Shown: positions 8,015 through 19,196, counted from the first letter of the stretch. The stretch: 64,000 nucleotides of DNA from Pseudomonas sp. ANT_J12 (GCF_008370045.1 NZ_VOBN01000018.1:57394-121393); one strand, 5' to 3'. Notes: generated from the letters alone by a model not told the origin. Translations and numbers: made by a program.

Positions 8015-9103
8015 ATGAACTCGTCCGTCTCTGCCTTGCCACTGTCCACCTTGAGCCCGGCCAATGAAGCGCTGAGCCTGCGCCTGCCCAGCTCGTTGCA
8101 ACTCAAACAGCAACTGCCGCTCAACAATGCCCTGACCCAGCAAGTCGCCGCCCACCGCCACGCGGTCCGATCGATCCTCAACGGTGAAGACTCCCGCCTG
8201 TTGGTTATCGTCGGTCCCTGCTCCCTCCATGATCCGAAGTCAGCACTCGAATATGCCGGCAACCTTGCTCGCCTGGCCGCTGAAGTCAGCGATGAAATGC
8301 TCCTGGTGATGCGCGCCTACGTCGAAAAACCCCGCACCACCATCGGCTGGAAAGGCCTGGCCTACGACCCGCAACTGGATGGCAGCGATGACATGGCCGG
8401 TGGCCTGACCCTGTCCCGGGAGCTGATGCGTGAAATGCTCCGCCTCGGCTTGCCGATTGCTACCGAACTGCTGCAACCGATGGCGGCCGGATACTTCGAC
8501 GACTTGCTCAGTTGGGTCGCCATCGGTGCGCGCACCACCGAATCGCAGATCCACCGGGAAATGGCCAGTGGCCTGAGCATGCCAGTAGGGTTCAAGAACG
8601 GCACAGATGGCGGCGTCACGGTCGCCAGTGACGCCATGCGCTCGGCAGCTCATCCCCACCGACATTTCGGTGTCGATAGTCAGGGGCATCCCGCAATCAT
8701 TCAAACCCCCGGCAATCCGGATACCCACCTGGTATTGCGCGGAGGACATCACGGGCCCAACTACGACCGCGATAGCGTTTCCCGGATCAACCACGACTTG
8801 AGCAGGCTTAAGATCCCCGCGCGGATCATGGTCGATTGCAGTCACGCCAACAGCGGTAAAGACCCGTTGCGCCAACCCGCCGTATTCAACGATGTGCTCG
8901 AACAACGCCTGCAAGGTGATCGCTCGCTAATTGGCATGATGATTGAAAGTCATCTCTTCGAAGGCTGCCAAGCGCTGGGTTCGTCCTTGCAATACGGGGT
9001 ATCGATAACAGACGGCTGCCTCGGCTGGACTGGCACGGAACACTTGCTGCGCCAGGCTGCCGACCGTCTGCGGACACAGCACCACGCACGTCAACCGGCA
9101 TGA
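8015..9103 (+). CDS. 3-deoxy-7-phosphoheptulonate (DAHP) synthase, class I
   Basis: Condenses phosphoenolpyruvate with erythrose-4-phosphate to DAHP, the first step of the shikimate pathway to Phe, Tyr and Trp. The 362-residue protein is of the AroF/AroG/AroH class: VGPCSLHDP (residues ~68-76), KPRTTIGWKG, GARTTESQIHREMASGLSMP, GFKNGTDG and the metal-site stretch VDCSHANSGK are all present. Start ATG 8015 has AGGA upstream. Which aromatic amino acid inhibits it cannot be told from the sequence. Expression is probably controlled by the leader peptide(s) and terminator upstream. It is followed by a perfect hairpin and a convergent gene. Confidence 0.93.
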   Translation: MNSSVSALPLSTLSPANEALSLRLPSSLQLKQQLPLNNALTQQVAAHRHAVRSILNGEDSRLLVIVGPCSLHDPKSALEYAGNLARLAAEVSDEMLLVMRAYVEKPRTTIGWKGLAYDPQLDGSDDMAGGLTLSRELMREMLRLGLPIATELLQPMAAGYFDDLLSWVAIGARTTESQIHREMASGLSMPVGFKNGTDGGVTVASDAMRSAAHPHRHFGVDSQGHPAIIQTPGNPDTHLVLRGGHHGPNYDRDSVSRINHDLSRLKIPARIMVDCSHANSGKDPLRQPAVFNDVLEQRLQGDRSLIGMMIESHLFEGCQALGSSLQYGVSITDGCLGWTGTEHLLRQAADRLRTQHHARQPA

Positions 9104-9115
9104 CTCATGGCTTCC

Positions 9116-9141
9116 TTCCAGTCTTCAAGCGAAGACTGGAA
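9116..9141. terminator. Hairpin between convergent genes
   Basis: A perfect 11-bp stem with a four-base loop (TTCCAGTCTTC / GAAGACTGGAA), 12 bases after the DAHP synthase stop and 13 before the stop of the convergent gene. There is no T-run on either strand, so it is a weak or Rho-assisted terminator or mRNA 3'-end stabiliser. Confidence 0.5.
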
Positions 9142-9154
9142 AGTCGCGAACGAC

Positions 9155-10198
9155 TTACTCCTGCACCTGAACCAGTACCACTTCTGATTGCTGGCTCACA
9201 TCATCGAGCCGTTCGACCGAATAACCGACCCGAACCGTCGAGCCTTGATGCTCTCTCCAGAACCGGTAAGGAACAATGAACACCAGTGGTTCACCGGCCA
9301 TCTCCTGGGAGATTTCACGCTCGTCCCGATGACTGAATTCAGTGCCGTCACACTTCAGGTACACCAGTTCGCCTTCCTCGGTTCGTGCACCATCAATCAC
9401 GACAGTGACGCCATCGATCGAGTCCTGCAGATCCAGCCAGCCTTCATCGGCCTCCAGGACGATGGGGGCCAACAGCGGCGCTCGTTCCAGAGGCCCGATG
9501 GACAACGGCATCGGGTCCGAATAAAGCGGCGCCTGCCCATGCTGTTCAATGCAGTAACGCAGGATCACCGACGATCCGAGGCCTGAGACGATGAACTCCG
9601 GATTTACCCAGAACGATACTTCGTGCCCCACCGCGAAGGATTCGATACTCAACCTGTCGTTGAAGCTCGTTTCCGCTGTAGCACCTTCCCAGAACAGCAC
9701 TACCCGATCGCCGGCCGCCATCCGGGCGTAAGGTCGAATCGTGATGCGTGCGCCCTCACCCACCCGGGCCGGATCAAGCTTGCCGCCCACGGCATCATTC
9801 ACGAACAACGGCAACACTCCGGAAGATGTATCACCAACATTCAATTGCAAACGTCGGGACTGCACGGGCTCGGGCAAACAACGGCTGGTGAGCGTGTAGT
9901 AGATCTCCAGGTAACCGCCATCCAGCGCAACGATATGAGGACTGGCGACGACAAACACAACGTCCTTGCCAACCTGCCTCTGGCTGACAAAGTGCATGAC
10001 CTCGTGCCGATAGACCAACCCCTCGGCGTCAATCCCGGACCAGTGCAACACCAGCCTGTCTCCGCTCGCCATGCCTGAATAAGGCAAGACATTGACGACC
10101 GCTTTTTTGCTCGAAGGGTCGAGAACGGCATTGTCGGCCTGCACCAACTGCGGGGCAGACAACGCCAGTTTCGCTGCTTCTACTTCAAATAGGCTCAT
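9155..10198 (-). CDS. Unknown protein with three Ig-like repeats
   Basis: A 347-residue acidic protein without signal peptide or membrane segment. I see three repeats of about 110 residues. Each has a strand motif resembling a GD-hydrophobic-VLxW core (ASGDRLVLHWSG ~45-56; AAGDRVVLFWEG ~160-172; EEGELVYLKCDG ~275-287), followed by a second strand set ending in VVFVVASPHIVAL, VSFWVNPEFIVS or LVFIVPYRFWRE. The pattern suggests tandem beta-sandwich domains of the kind found in large Pseudomonas repeat proteins, here as a compact three-domain version. I cannot assign a function. It converges on DAHP synthase; the 340 bases upstream separate it from a divergent lipase. Confidence 0.7.
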   Translation of the reverse strand: MSLFEVEAAKLALSAPQLVQADNAVLDPSSKKAVVNVLPYSGMASGDRLVLHWSGIDAEGLVYRHEVMHFVSQRQVGKDVVFVVASPHIVALDGGYLEIYYTLTSRCLPEPVQSRRLQLNVGDTSSGVLPLFVNDAVGGKLDPARVGEGARITIRPYARMAAGDRVVLFWEGATAETSFNDRLSIESFAVGHEVSFWVNPEFIVSGLGSSVILRYCIEQHGQAPLYSDPMPLSIGPLERAPLLAPIVLEADEGWLDLQDSIDGVTVVIDGARTEEGELVYLKCDGTEFSHRDEREISQEMAGEPLVFIVPYRFWREHQGSTVRVGYSVERLDDVSQQSEVVLVQVQE

Positions 10199-10538
10199 TC
10201 ATTTACTCCAGTCCTTGGACATATGAACCGACCCGCAGGCCGGCGTCGAACGAAGCCTATTGAAACCCATCGCTGCGTTCGGCGATGTCAGGCGATCACG
10301 TCAGAGGACCGGGGCAAATGCTGATTACCTAGTAGGCCGTTGATGAGAATTTCTCTTGGCTGCTTAAAAAGATGTCGAAATGTTCCGACGTAGGCTTCGT
10401 CCTGTTCCGAATTTTCATACCTTTCCTATACCGCTTTCCTTCGAGCACAGCGGATTTTTCATACATCGCCCGGCTACGGGAGTGTTTTAGAGTGGAGCCC
10501 CTGCCACATCTACGAACTTCCGCGAAAAAGGTACGAAC
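10199..10538. other. Intergenic region between divergent repeat protein and lipase
   Basis: 340 bases holding the promoters of two divergent genes. I see no convincing -35/-10 pair, RNA gene or repeat. A small GTCG-N8-CGAC inverted repeat at about 10374-10391 is the only symmetry noticed. Confidence 0.4.
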
Positions 10539-11420
10539 ATGCAACGGAATGCAACAACTCAGCATCCAATCCTGCTGGTACATGGGCTCTTCGGTTTCGA
10601 TCGCATCGGTCAGTTCGAACTGTTCCATGACGTCAAGCAGGCACTGAGAAGCTATGGCGCCAGAGTCTTCGTTCCCCACCTGTCAGCTACCCATAGCAAC
10701 GAAGTGCGCGGCGACCAGCTTTTGGCACAGATCGAACGGGTACTGGAAGGGACCGGCGCAAGCCAGGTCAACCTGATCGGTCACAGCCAGGGCGCACTGG
10801 CCGCATGTTACGCCGCCGCCATCGCTCCGGAGCGGGTAGCCTCGGTGACGTCCGTCAGCGGCCCGAATCACGGCTCGGAACTGGCTGACTTTCTGCGCAA
10901 GGCCCTTACGCCAGGACGCTTGCCGGAGCATGTGGCGAGAAAAGTCGCCACCGCGTTTGCAGACTTCCTGTCGTTGCTGAGCGGTAACCAGCAGTTGCCT
11001 CAAAACGCAATCGCCGCGCTTAACGCACTGACCACCGAAGGCGTGGGTGCCTTCAACGACAAGTACCCACAGGGGCTGCCGAAAACCTGGGGCGGCAAGG
11101 GTCGAGAGTTGGTCAACGGCGTGCGGTATTACTCCTGGAGCGGCACCCTGCAAGGCAGCATCCTTGATGAAGGGCTCAGTGGTTTCGATCCGGCACACGC
11201 TTTTTGCCGGGCGTTTTCCGAGTACTTCATCACCGAGGCCGGACAAAACGACGGACTGGTCGGACGCTACAGCTCTCACTTGGGCAAAGTGATCCGCTCC
11301 GACTATCCAATGGATCACATGGACAGCCTAGGTCAGACAGCCGGACGAGGTCGCAAAGGTGTCAACCCGATCGAGCTGTACGTGCAGCACGCCGAGCGCT
11401 TGAGAAATGCCGGCCTGTAA
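10539..11420 (+). CDS. Triacylglycerol lipase, family I.1 (P. fragi type)
   Basis: An alpha/beta-hydrolase that splits triacylglycerols. The 293-residue protein has the oxyanion segment ILLVHGLFGFD (residues ~11-21), the nucleophile elbow GHSQG (Ser83), the Asp region in GQNDGLVG and the His in SDYPMDHMDS near the C-terminus, in the order of Pseudomonas/Burkholderia family I lipases. It most resembles the short P. fragi type: no classical signal peptide is visible and no lif foldase gene is adjacent, so export and folding may differ from LipA of P. aeruginosa. Start ATG 10539 has an AAGG ribosome site. Confidence 0.9.
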   Translation: MQRNATTQHPILLVHGLFGFDRIGQFELFHDVKQALRSYGARVFVPHLSATHSNEVRGDQLLAQIERVLEGTGASQVNLIGHSQGALAACYAAAIAPERVASVTSVSGPNHGSELADFLRKALTPGRLPEHVARKVATAFADFLSLLSGNQQLPQNAIAALNALTTEGVGAFNDKYPQGLPKTWGGKGRELVNGVRYYSWSGTLQGSILDEGLSGFDPAHAFCRAFSEYFITEAGQNDGLVGRYSSHLGKVIRSDYPMDHMDSLGQTAGRGRKGVNPIELYVQHAERLRNAGL

Positions 11421-11540
11421 ACCCTTCCTTATATTAATGCCCCAATGCCCGACCGGCTTCAGATGGAACTTTGAGAAGAAATAGGCCACTGAATCCGGTA
11501 GGCTCAGCACTTTACTGAACATTGAAAGGAGAATTTTCCC

Positions 11541-11822
11541 ATGGCTAAAGCCACTGCCCGTCACATCCTTGTTGCCAGCGAAGCCAAGTGCAACGAACTC
11601 AAGGCCCAGATTGAAGGCGGCGCTGATTTCGCCGAAGTTGCCAAGGCTAACTCCACTTGCCCGTCCAGCCGCCAGGGCGGTGACCTGGGTTCGTTCGGTC
11701 CAGGCCAGATGGTCAAGGAATTCGACACCGTGGTCTTCAGCGCACCGATCAACGTGGTGCAAGGCCCGGTCAAAACCCAGTTCGGTTATCACCTGCTGGA
11801 AGTGACCAGCCGCCAGGATTGA
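11541..11822 (+). CDS. ppiC: Parvulin-type peptidyl-prolyl isomerase
   Basis: A 93-residue single-domain cytoplasmic parvulin that speeds cis-trans isomerisation of prolyl bonds. Landmarks are ARHILV at the start, the NSTCPSSRQGGDLGSFGPGQMVKEFD core with the catalytic Cys/Asp region, and GYHLLEV at the end. A strong AAAGGAG site precedes ATG 11541, and a strong terminator follows, so it is a single-gene unit. A second parvulin is encoded at 27495-27770, about half identical by eye. Confidence 0.93.
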   Translation: MAKATARHILVASEAKCNELKAQIEGGADFAEVAKANSTCPSSRQGGDLGSFGPGQMVKEFDTVVFSAPINVVQGPVKTQFGYHLLEVTSRQD

Positions 11823-11845
11823 TCTGACGCCTGTGTTTTCTGCGC

Positions 11846-11878
11846 AACGGCCCGCCTTTTGGTGGGCCGTTGTGTTTT
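11846..11878 (+). terminator. Intrinsic terminator after ppiC
   Basis: An 11-bp stem (AACGGCCCGCC with GGTGGGCCGTT, one G-T pair), loop TTTT, then GTGTTTT. It lies 23 bases after the ppiC stop. Confidence 0.85.
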
Positions 11879-11958
11879 GGTTACGTGTTTCGACTGGCGA
11901 GTGACGCGCTGCTAGCGTACAAATTGTGGTTATCGATCACCCGGCTCTAAGGCTGACA

Positions 11959-13827
11959 ATGCGACTGGCTTTCCCCACTTTGATATTCACTGCCGTGGCC
12001 CTGCTGCTGAGTGCCGCTGGTGTGAATGCAGCACCGCAACACGCGTTGACCGTGTATGGCGAACCGGCGAAATATCCCCCGGGCTTCAGTCATTTCGCCT
12101 ACACCAACCCGCAAGCACCCAAGGGCGGCACGATGCGCCGTTCGGCCATTGAGATCGGTCACTTCGACCATGTGCTGCCCTACATCGACAAGGGCATCGG
12201 CGTGAACCAGATCGATGGCCTGCTCTACTCACCCCTGGCCCAGCGTTCGCAGGATGAGCCCTATACGGTGTACGGTCTGGTGGCGCAGAAGATGGAGCGT
12301 TCCGAGGACGGTCTGTCCCTGCGTTTCTACCTGAACCCCAAGGCACGCTTCGCCGATGGCCAGCCCATCACTGCCGAAGATGTGCGCTACACCTTCGATC
12401 TGCTGATGACCCAGGGCAGCCTGCGCTACCGCACCCAGTTCGCCGACGTCAAAGGCGTTGAAGTCGAGTCACCGCTGACCGTCCGGTTCGACTTCAAAAG
12501 CAACGAAAACCGCACCCTGCCCCTGGACATCGCAACCTTGCCGGTATTCCCCGAGCATTGGTGGAAGACCCGCGATTTCGCCAGCGGCGGCGGTTACGAA
12601 CCCCCGCTGGGCAGTGGCCCGTATCGGGTCAGCAAGGTCGACTCCGGGCGCAGCATTACCTTCGAGCGCAACGCCGACTGGTGGGGCAAGGACCTGCCGG
12701 TCAGCCGCGGCCTCTATAACTTCGACCATTTCAGCATCGAGTACTTCGGCGACACCGACGTCGCCCGCCAGGTGCTGCGCGGCGGCGCCTACGACTACAA
12801 CCGCGAGTTCTCCGCCACCGGTTATTCCATCGGCTACGAAGGTCCTGCCCTGAGCGACGGTCGCCTGCGCAAGGCCCACCTGGCCACCGACGCACCGCAA
12901 ACAGCCCAGGGATTCGTCTTCAACCTGCAAAACCCGATATTCCAGGACCGCCGTGTGCGCCAGGCCCTGGCCATGCTCTGGGATTTCGAATGGAGCAACC
13001 GGCAGATGATGCGCGGCCTTTACATCCGCCAGCAGAGCTTCTTTTCCAACACCGACCTGGCGGCGCGCAAGCTCCCGGATGCCGCTGAGCTGGCGATTCT
13101 CGAGCCCTTGCGCAGGCAGATTCCCGATGAAGTGTTCACCCAGGTCTTCGAAGCGCCCAAGACCGATGGCAGCGGCGTGATCCGCGACAAGCAATTGCAG
13201 GCCCTGGAGCTGCTCGAACAGGCCGGCTGGAAACCCGATGGCGATCAGTTGGTGAATGCCCAGGGCGAGCCGCTGAGCTTTACCTTCCTCACCAGCCAGA
13301 ACGGTATCGACCGGTTGCTGCTGCCTTACAAGCGCACGCTGAAACAGATCGGTATCGACCTCAACATCCGTCGCATCGACTCGTCCCAATACGTCAACCG
13401 CCTGATGTCCAGGGACTACGACATGATCATCACCGGCTACCCGGTGACCACCTCCCCCGGCGGCGAACTGGTCAACTACTTCGGCTCGGCCTCCGCCAAC
13501 GATCCCGGCGCCAACAATTACATGGTGCTGAAGAACCCGGCGGTGGATACGTTGATCAGCGGCCTGATCCGCGCCAACACCCAGGCCGACATGTTGCACT
13601 ATGCCCACGCCCTGGATCGGGTGCTGCAATGGAATTACTACTGGATTCCCAACTATTACCCGCCCGGCAGTTCGACGGTGTGGTGGAATCGCTTCGGCAT
13701 TCCCAGCGTGCAAGCGAGCAATGACGAAGCTATCGAGAGCTGGTGGGAAGTGAGTTCCACCCCGCTGACCAACGAACAGATGACCGCCGAACTGATCAAG
13801 CGCGGCAAATCCGGAGGGCCGCGCTGA
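11959..13827 (+). CDS. yejA: Peptide ABC transporter substrate-binding protein YejA
   Basis: Periplasmic binding protein (SBP family 5) that delivers oligopeptides to the YejBEF importer; the E. coli system takes up microcin C-type peptide antibiotics. The 622-residue protein has a signal peptide (MRLAFPTLIFTAVALLLSAAG, cleavage after VNA) and family landmarks ALTVYGEPAKYPPGFSHFAYTNP, APKGGTMR and DGLLYSPLAQRSQDEPYTVYGLVA. ATG 11959 is chosen over an in-frame GTG at 11926 because it puts the signal peptide at the N-terminus. Its stop overlaps the yejB start by one base; the four genes form one operon. Confidence 0.93.
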   Translation: MRLAFPTLIFTAVALLLSAAGVNAAPQHALTVYGEPAKYPPGFSHFAYTNPQAPKGGTMRRSAIEIGHFDHVLPYIDKGIGVNQIDGLLYSPLAQRSQDEPYTVYGLVAQKMERSEDGLSLRFYLNPKARFADGQPITAEDVRYTFDLLMTQGSLRYRTQFADVKGVEVESPLTVRFDFKSNENRTLPLDIATLPVFPEHWWKTRDFASGGGYEPPLGSGPYRVSKVDSGRSITFERNADWWGKDLPVSRGLYNFDHFSIEYFGDTDVARQVLRGGAYDYNREFSATGYSIGYEGPALSDGRLRKAHLATDAPQTAQGFVFNLQNPIFQDRRVRQALAMLWDFEWSNRQMMRGLYIRQQSFFSNTDLAARKLPDAAELAILEPLRRQIPDEVFTQVFEAPKTDGSGVIRDKQLQALELLEQAGWKPDGDQLVNAQGEPLSFTFLTSQNGIDRLLLPYKRTLKQIGIDLNIRRIDSSQYVNRLMSRDYDMIITGYPVTTSPGGELVNYFGSASANDPGANNYMVLKNPAVDTLISGLIRANTQADMLHYAHALDRVLQWNYYWIPNYYPPGSSTVWWNRFGIPSVQASNDEAIESWWEVSSTPLTNEQMTAELIKRGKSGGPR

Positions 13828-14888
13828 TGTGGGCGTACATAGTGCGGCGTTTGCTGCTGATCATCCCGACGCTGGTGATCATTCTTCTGGTCAACTTCGT
13901 GATCGTCCAGGCCGCGCCCGGTGGTCCGGTGGAACAGGCTATCGCGCACCTGCAAGGCATCGGCGGCGCCCAGGTCGGCGGCGGTTCCAGCGAGACGATG
14001 CACAACAGCTCCCGAGCCAGCCGTGGCCTCGACCCGCAACTGATCAAAGAGATCGAAAAACAATACGGTTTCGACAAGCCGGCCCCGGAACGCCTGTGGC
14101 TGATGCTCAAAAGCTACGCGCGACTGGATTTTGGCAAGAGTTTCTTCCGCGGCGCCACGGTGACCGACCTGATCCTGGAAAAAATGCCAGTGACCATTTC
14201 CCTCGGGCTCTGGGCGACGCTGATCACTTACCTGGTGTCGATCCCCTTGGGCATCCGCAAAGCGGTGCATCACGGCAGCCACTTCGATATCTGGAGCAGC
14301 ACCGCCATCATCATCGGCTACGCCATGCCGGCGTTCCTGTTCGCCATGTTCCTGATCGTGGTGTTTGCCGGCGGCACATCGCTGAACTGGTTCCCGGTGC
14401 GCGGCCTGGTCTCGGACAACTTCGAGTCGCTGTCCACCGTGGGCAAGATCGCCGATTACTTCTGGCACCTGGTGTTGCCGGTTACCGCGCTGGTGATCGG
14501 CGGCTTCGCCACGCTGACGATCCTGACCAAGAACTCCTTCCTCAATGAAATCACGCGCCAATACGTGGTGACTGCCCGCGCCAAAGGCTTGAGCGAGCGC
14601 CGGGTGCTGTACGGCCACGTGTTTCGCAACGCCATGCTGCTGGTGGTATCGGGGATCCCCCAGGCCTTCATCAGCGTGTTTTTTGCCGGTTCGTTGCTGA
14701 TCGAGGTGATTTTCTCCCTCGATGGCCTGGGCCGCATGAGCTACGAAGCTGCCGTATCACGGGACTATCCGGTGGTCTTCGGTTCGCTGTTCATCTTCAC
14801 CCTGTTCGGCCTCTTGATAAAACTGGTCGGCGACCTGTGCTACACCCTGGTCGACCCGCGTATCGACTTCGCCGCGAGGAACGCCTGA
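13827..14888 (+). CDS. yejB: Peptide ABC transporter permease YejB
   Basis: Inner-membrane permease of the YejABEF importer. The 353-residue protein starts with the first membrane segment (VRRLLLIIPTLVIILLVNFV), has the long periplasmic insertion typical of YejB (residues ~30-130), and the permease signature EAA loop (YVVTARAKGLSERRVLYGHVFRNA) that contacts the ATPase. ATG 13827 overlaps the yejA stop (TGATG). Upstream in-frame codons belong to the end of yejA in another frame. Confidence 0.94.
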   Translation: MWAYIVRRLLLIIPTLVIILLVNFVIVQAAPGGPVEQAIAHLQGIGGAQVGGGSSETMHNSSRASRGLDPQLIKEIEKQYGFDKPAPERLWLMLKSYARLDFGKSFFRGATVTDLILEKMPVTISLGLWATLITYLVSIPLGIRKAVHHGSHFDIWSSTAIIIGYAMPAFLFAMFLIVVFAGGTSLNWFPVRGLVSDNFESLSTVGKIADYFWHLVLPVTALVIGGFATLTILTKNSFLNEITRQYVVTARAKGLSERRVLYGHVFRNAMLLVVSGIPQAFISVFFAGSLLIEVIFSLDGLGRMSYEAAVSRDYPVVFGSLFIFTLFGLLIKLVGDLCYTLVDPRIDFAARNA

Positions 14889-15906
14889 TGTTCAAGCTCT
14901 CGCCCTTGGGCCGTCGTCGTTTCGAACGCTTCAAGAAAAACCGCCGGGGATGGTGGTCGCTGTGGCTGTTTATCGGCTTGTTTTTGCTGACCCTCGGTGG
15001 CGAACTGATCGCCAACGACAAGCCGCTGATCGTCAGTTACCAGGGCTCGTTGTATTTCCCGGCGTTCAAGCGCCACACCGAGCAGGAATTCGGCGGGCAA
15101 CTGCCGTTCCAGGCCGACTACCGCAGCGACTATGTGCAGAAGCTGATCAAGCAGGATGGCGGCTGGCTGCTGTTCCCGCCGATCCCGTTCAGCGATGACA
15201 CGCCCAATTACGACCTGAACAAACCGGCGCCGAGCCCACCGTCGAAGGTCAACTGGCTGGGCACTGACGACCAGGCGCGGGATGTGCTGGCCCGGGTGAT
15301 TTTCGGCGCCCGGGTGTCGATTCTGTTTGCCCTGATGCTGACCTTTGTCAGTGCGCTGATCGGCATCGCCGCCGGTGCGCTGCAAGGTTATTACGGCGGC
15401 TGGGTCGATTTGTTGGGGCAACGTTTGCTGGAAGTCTGGTCGGGGCTGCCGGTGCTGTACCTGCTGATCATCCTGTCGGGGTTCGTCGAGCCCAATTTCT
15501 GGTGGCTACTGGGGATCATGGCGCTGTTTTCCTGGCTGGCCCTGGTGGACGTGGTGCGCGCCGAATTCCTGCGCGGGCGCAACCTGGAATATGTCAAAGC
15601 CGCCCGGGCGCTGGGCCTGACCGACCGCAAAGTGATCGTGCGGCACATCCTGCCCAATGCGATGAACGCGACCTTGAGTTACTTGCCGTTCATTCTGACC
15701 GGCGCGATCTCGACCCTCACGGCCCTGGACTTCCTCGGCTTCGGCATGCCGGCCGGCAGCGCCTCACTGGGCGAGCTGATCGGCCAGGGCAAGCAGAATC
15801 TGCAAGCACCGTGGCTGGGGTTGACGGCGTTTTTCACCCTGGCGCTGATTCTTTCTTTGCTGGTGTTCATTGGCGAGGCGTTGCGTGATGCCTTTGACCC
15901 CAGATC

Positions 15907-15910
<4 letters not shown>
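14888..15910 (+). CDS. yejE: Peptide ABC transporter permease YejE
   Basis: Second inner-membrane permease of the importer, 340 residues. The N-terminal RRFERFKKNRRGWWSLWLF segment precedes the first membrane helix, a periplasmic loop follows with QADYRSDYV and FPPIPFSDDTPN, and the EAA loop EYVKAARALGLTDRKVIVRH is near residues 235-255. The DppC-like core LGTDDQARDVLARVIFGAR is present. ATG 14888 overlaps the yejB stop by one base, and its own stop overlaps the yejF start. Confidence 0.94.
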
Positions 15911-17499
<1,589 letters not shown>

Positions 17500-17517
17500 A
17501 TCTCGAAACTGCGGCGC

Positions 17518-17617
17518 GGCCTTCGCGGGCAAGCCTCGCTCCTACAGGTACGAGGTAAACGCGCCACCCGTGAACGCCACCTCCCCTGTAGGAGCGAGGC
17601 TTGCCCGCGAAGAGGCC
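17518..17617. repeat. REPIN: two inverted REP units
   Basis: Two inverted copies of the CGCGGGCAAGCCTCGCTCCTAC unit around a spacer of about 35 bases, between yejF and the sigma-54 regulator. Transcribed, it forms a long hairpin that could protect the yej mRNA 3' end. Confidence 0.85.
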
Positions 17618-17642
17618 CTGACAAACAACACACATTCCGGAC

Positions 17643-19067
17643 ATGACAAACATGAACACCACCGAAAGCCTCAAGGACTACCAGCGCGTGCGCCTGCTGG
17701 CGATCCGCTCGCTGTTCGAGATCATCGAGCAATCGAGCGAAGGCACGGTGATTGTCGATCGCGACGCCAATATCGTCTGGATGAACGAACGCTACGCCCG
17801 GCGCTTCGGCCTGGAATCGGCAGAGGTCGCAATCGGCAAAGCCTGTGAAAGCGTGATCCCCGGCAGTTTGCTGCGTGACGTGGTGCGCACCGGCCGCCCG
17901 ATCCTGCTGGACATGCAGGACACACCCAAGGAACCGCTGGTGGTGATGCGCCTGCCGATTCACGACGATGCCGGCGCGGTGATCGGCGCCATCGGCTTTG
18001 CGCTGTTCGACGAATTACGCAGCCTGTCGCCGATGCTCAAGCGCTACCTGAGCATGCAGGAAGAACTGGCTTCCACCCGCTCGCTGCTACGGGCGCGGCA
18101 AACCAAGTACAACTTCGCCCATTTCATCGGCACCAGCGCCGCCAGCCTGGAAGTCAAACGCCGTGCCCGGCGCAGTGCCAGCGCCGAGTCGCCGGTGTTG
18201 CTGCTCGGCGAAACCGGCACCGGCAAGGAGTTGCTGGCCCAAGCCATCCACGGGGCATCGCCCCGGGCGCACAAGGCGTTTGTCAGCATCAACAGCGCGG
18301 CAATTCCCGAGGCATTGCTGGAAGCCGAGTTCTTCGGCACCGCCCCCGGCGCGTTTACCGGCGCGGACCGCAAGGGCCGGGTCGGCAAGTTACAGATCGC
18401 CCAGGGCGGCACCCTGTTCCTCGATGAGATCGGCGACATGCCCTTGCCCCTGCAAAGCAAGTTGCTGCGGGTGTTGCAGGAAAAAGAGTTCGAGCCGGTG
18501 GGCTCCAACGAAGTGATCCAGAGCGATGTGCGGGTGATTGCCGCGACCTCCACGGATCTGGAAGCAGCGATCAAGCGCGGCGAGTTTCGTGCCGATCTGT
18601 ATTACCGCCTCAACGTGCTGCCCATCCAGGTCCCGCCGTTGCGTGACCGCCTCGACGACATCCCGGCCCTGAGCGAAGCGATTCTCGAAGAGCTGCGCAG
18701 TCAGCACGAGTTGAACCGCGAGGCACTGGACCTGCTGGGCCAACACGCCTGGCCGGGGAACATCCGCGAACTGCGCAATGTGTTGGAACGCGCGGCGTTG
18801 CTTAGCGATGACTTGATGTTGACTGCGACGGATATTCGGGCGGCGATTGGCACATTGACCCCGGTGACGCGGGTGGCGGCGCAGGCGATTGAATCCGTCG
18901 GCCATGAGACGTTCAGTGAGGCTCGGGAGCGGTTTGATCGGCAGTTGATTGAATCGGCGCTCGCGCACTGTGGCGGCAAGGTGATTGAAGCGGCGGCGCG
19001 GTTGGGGCTTGGGCGGTCGACGTTGTACAAGAAGATGGTGGCGTTGGGGATTGCAGAGTCTCAATAA
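17643..19067 (+). CDS. hbcR: Sigma-54-dependent activator of 3-hydroxybutyrate genes (HbcR type)
   Basis: Enhancer-binding protein that opens sigma-54 promoters. In 474 residues: an N-terminal PAS sensor (LFEIIEQSSEGTVIVDRDANI, ~24-130), a central AAA+ domain with Walker A GETGTGKE (~190), intact GAFTGA sigma-54 contact loop, Walker B GGTLFLDEIGD and the arginine-finger region, then a Fis-type HTH (VIEAAARLGLGRSTLYKKM) at the end. In P. aeruginosa the same order regulator-permease-dehydrogenase (PA2005-PA2003) controls 3-hydroxybutyrate catabolism. The permease gene here has a -24/-12 promoter. The effector is unknown from sequence. ATG 17643 or 17652 may be the start. Confidence 0.88.
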   Translation: MTNMNTTESLKDYQRVRLLAIRSLFEIIEQSSEGTVIVDRDANIVWMNERYARRFGLESAEVAIGKACESVIPGSLLRDVVRTGRPILLDMQDTPKEPLVVMRLPIHDDAGAVIGAIGFALFDELRSLSPMLKRYLSMQEELASTRSLLRARQTKYNFAHFIGTSAASLEVKRRARRSASAESPVLLLGETGTGKELLAQAIHGASPRAHKAFVSINSAAIPEALLEAEFFGTAPGAFTGADRKGRVGKLQIAQGGTLFLDEIGDMPLPLQSKLLRVLQEKEFEPVGSNEVIQSDVRVIAATSTDLEAAIKRGEFRADLYYRLNVLPIQVPPLRDRLDDIPALSEAILEELRSQHELNREALDLLGQHAWPGNIRELRNVLERAALLSDDLMLTATDIRAAIGTLTPVTRVAAQAIESVGHETFSEARERFDRQLIESALAHCGGKVIEAAARLGLGRSTLYKKMVALGIAESQ

Positions 19068-19100
19068 CGAGACATTGATCTCTGTTGGTAGAAAGTACGC

Positions 19101-19196
19101 CATCGCGGGCAAGCCTTGCTCCTACAGGGCTTTGTGGCGTTCGCGGATTATGCCTACACCTCGCACTTGTAGGAGCGAGGCTTGCCCGCGAAAGCG
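19101..19196. repeat. REPIN: two inverted REP units
   Basis: CGCGGGCAAGCCTTGCTCCTAC and its inverted mate TGTAGGAGCGAGGCTTGCCCGCG flank a spacer of about 45 bases. It lies after the regulator and before the sigma-54 promoter. Confidence 0.85.

Noticed and set aside
7837..8262. Minus-strand frames opposite the DAHP synthase leader and gene start
   Set aside because: No ribosome site or family resemblance; they overlap a well-supported plus-strand gene.
10329..10679. Minus-strand 116-codon frame in the lipase upstream region
   Set aside because: It overlaps the start of the lipase gene on the other strand, has no recognisable motif and no ribosome site.
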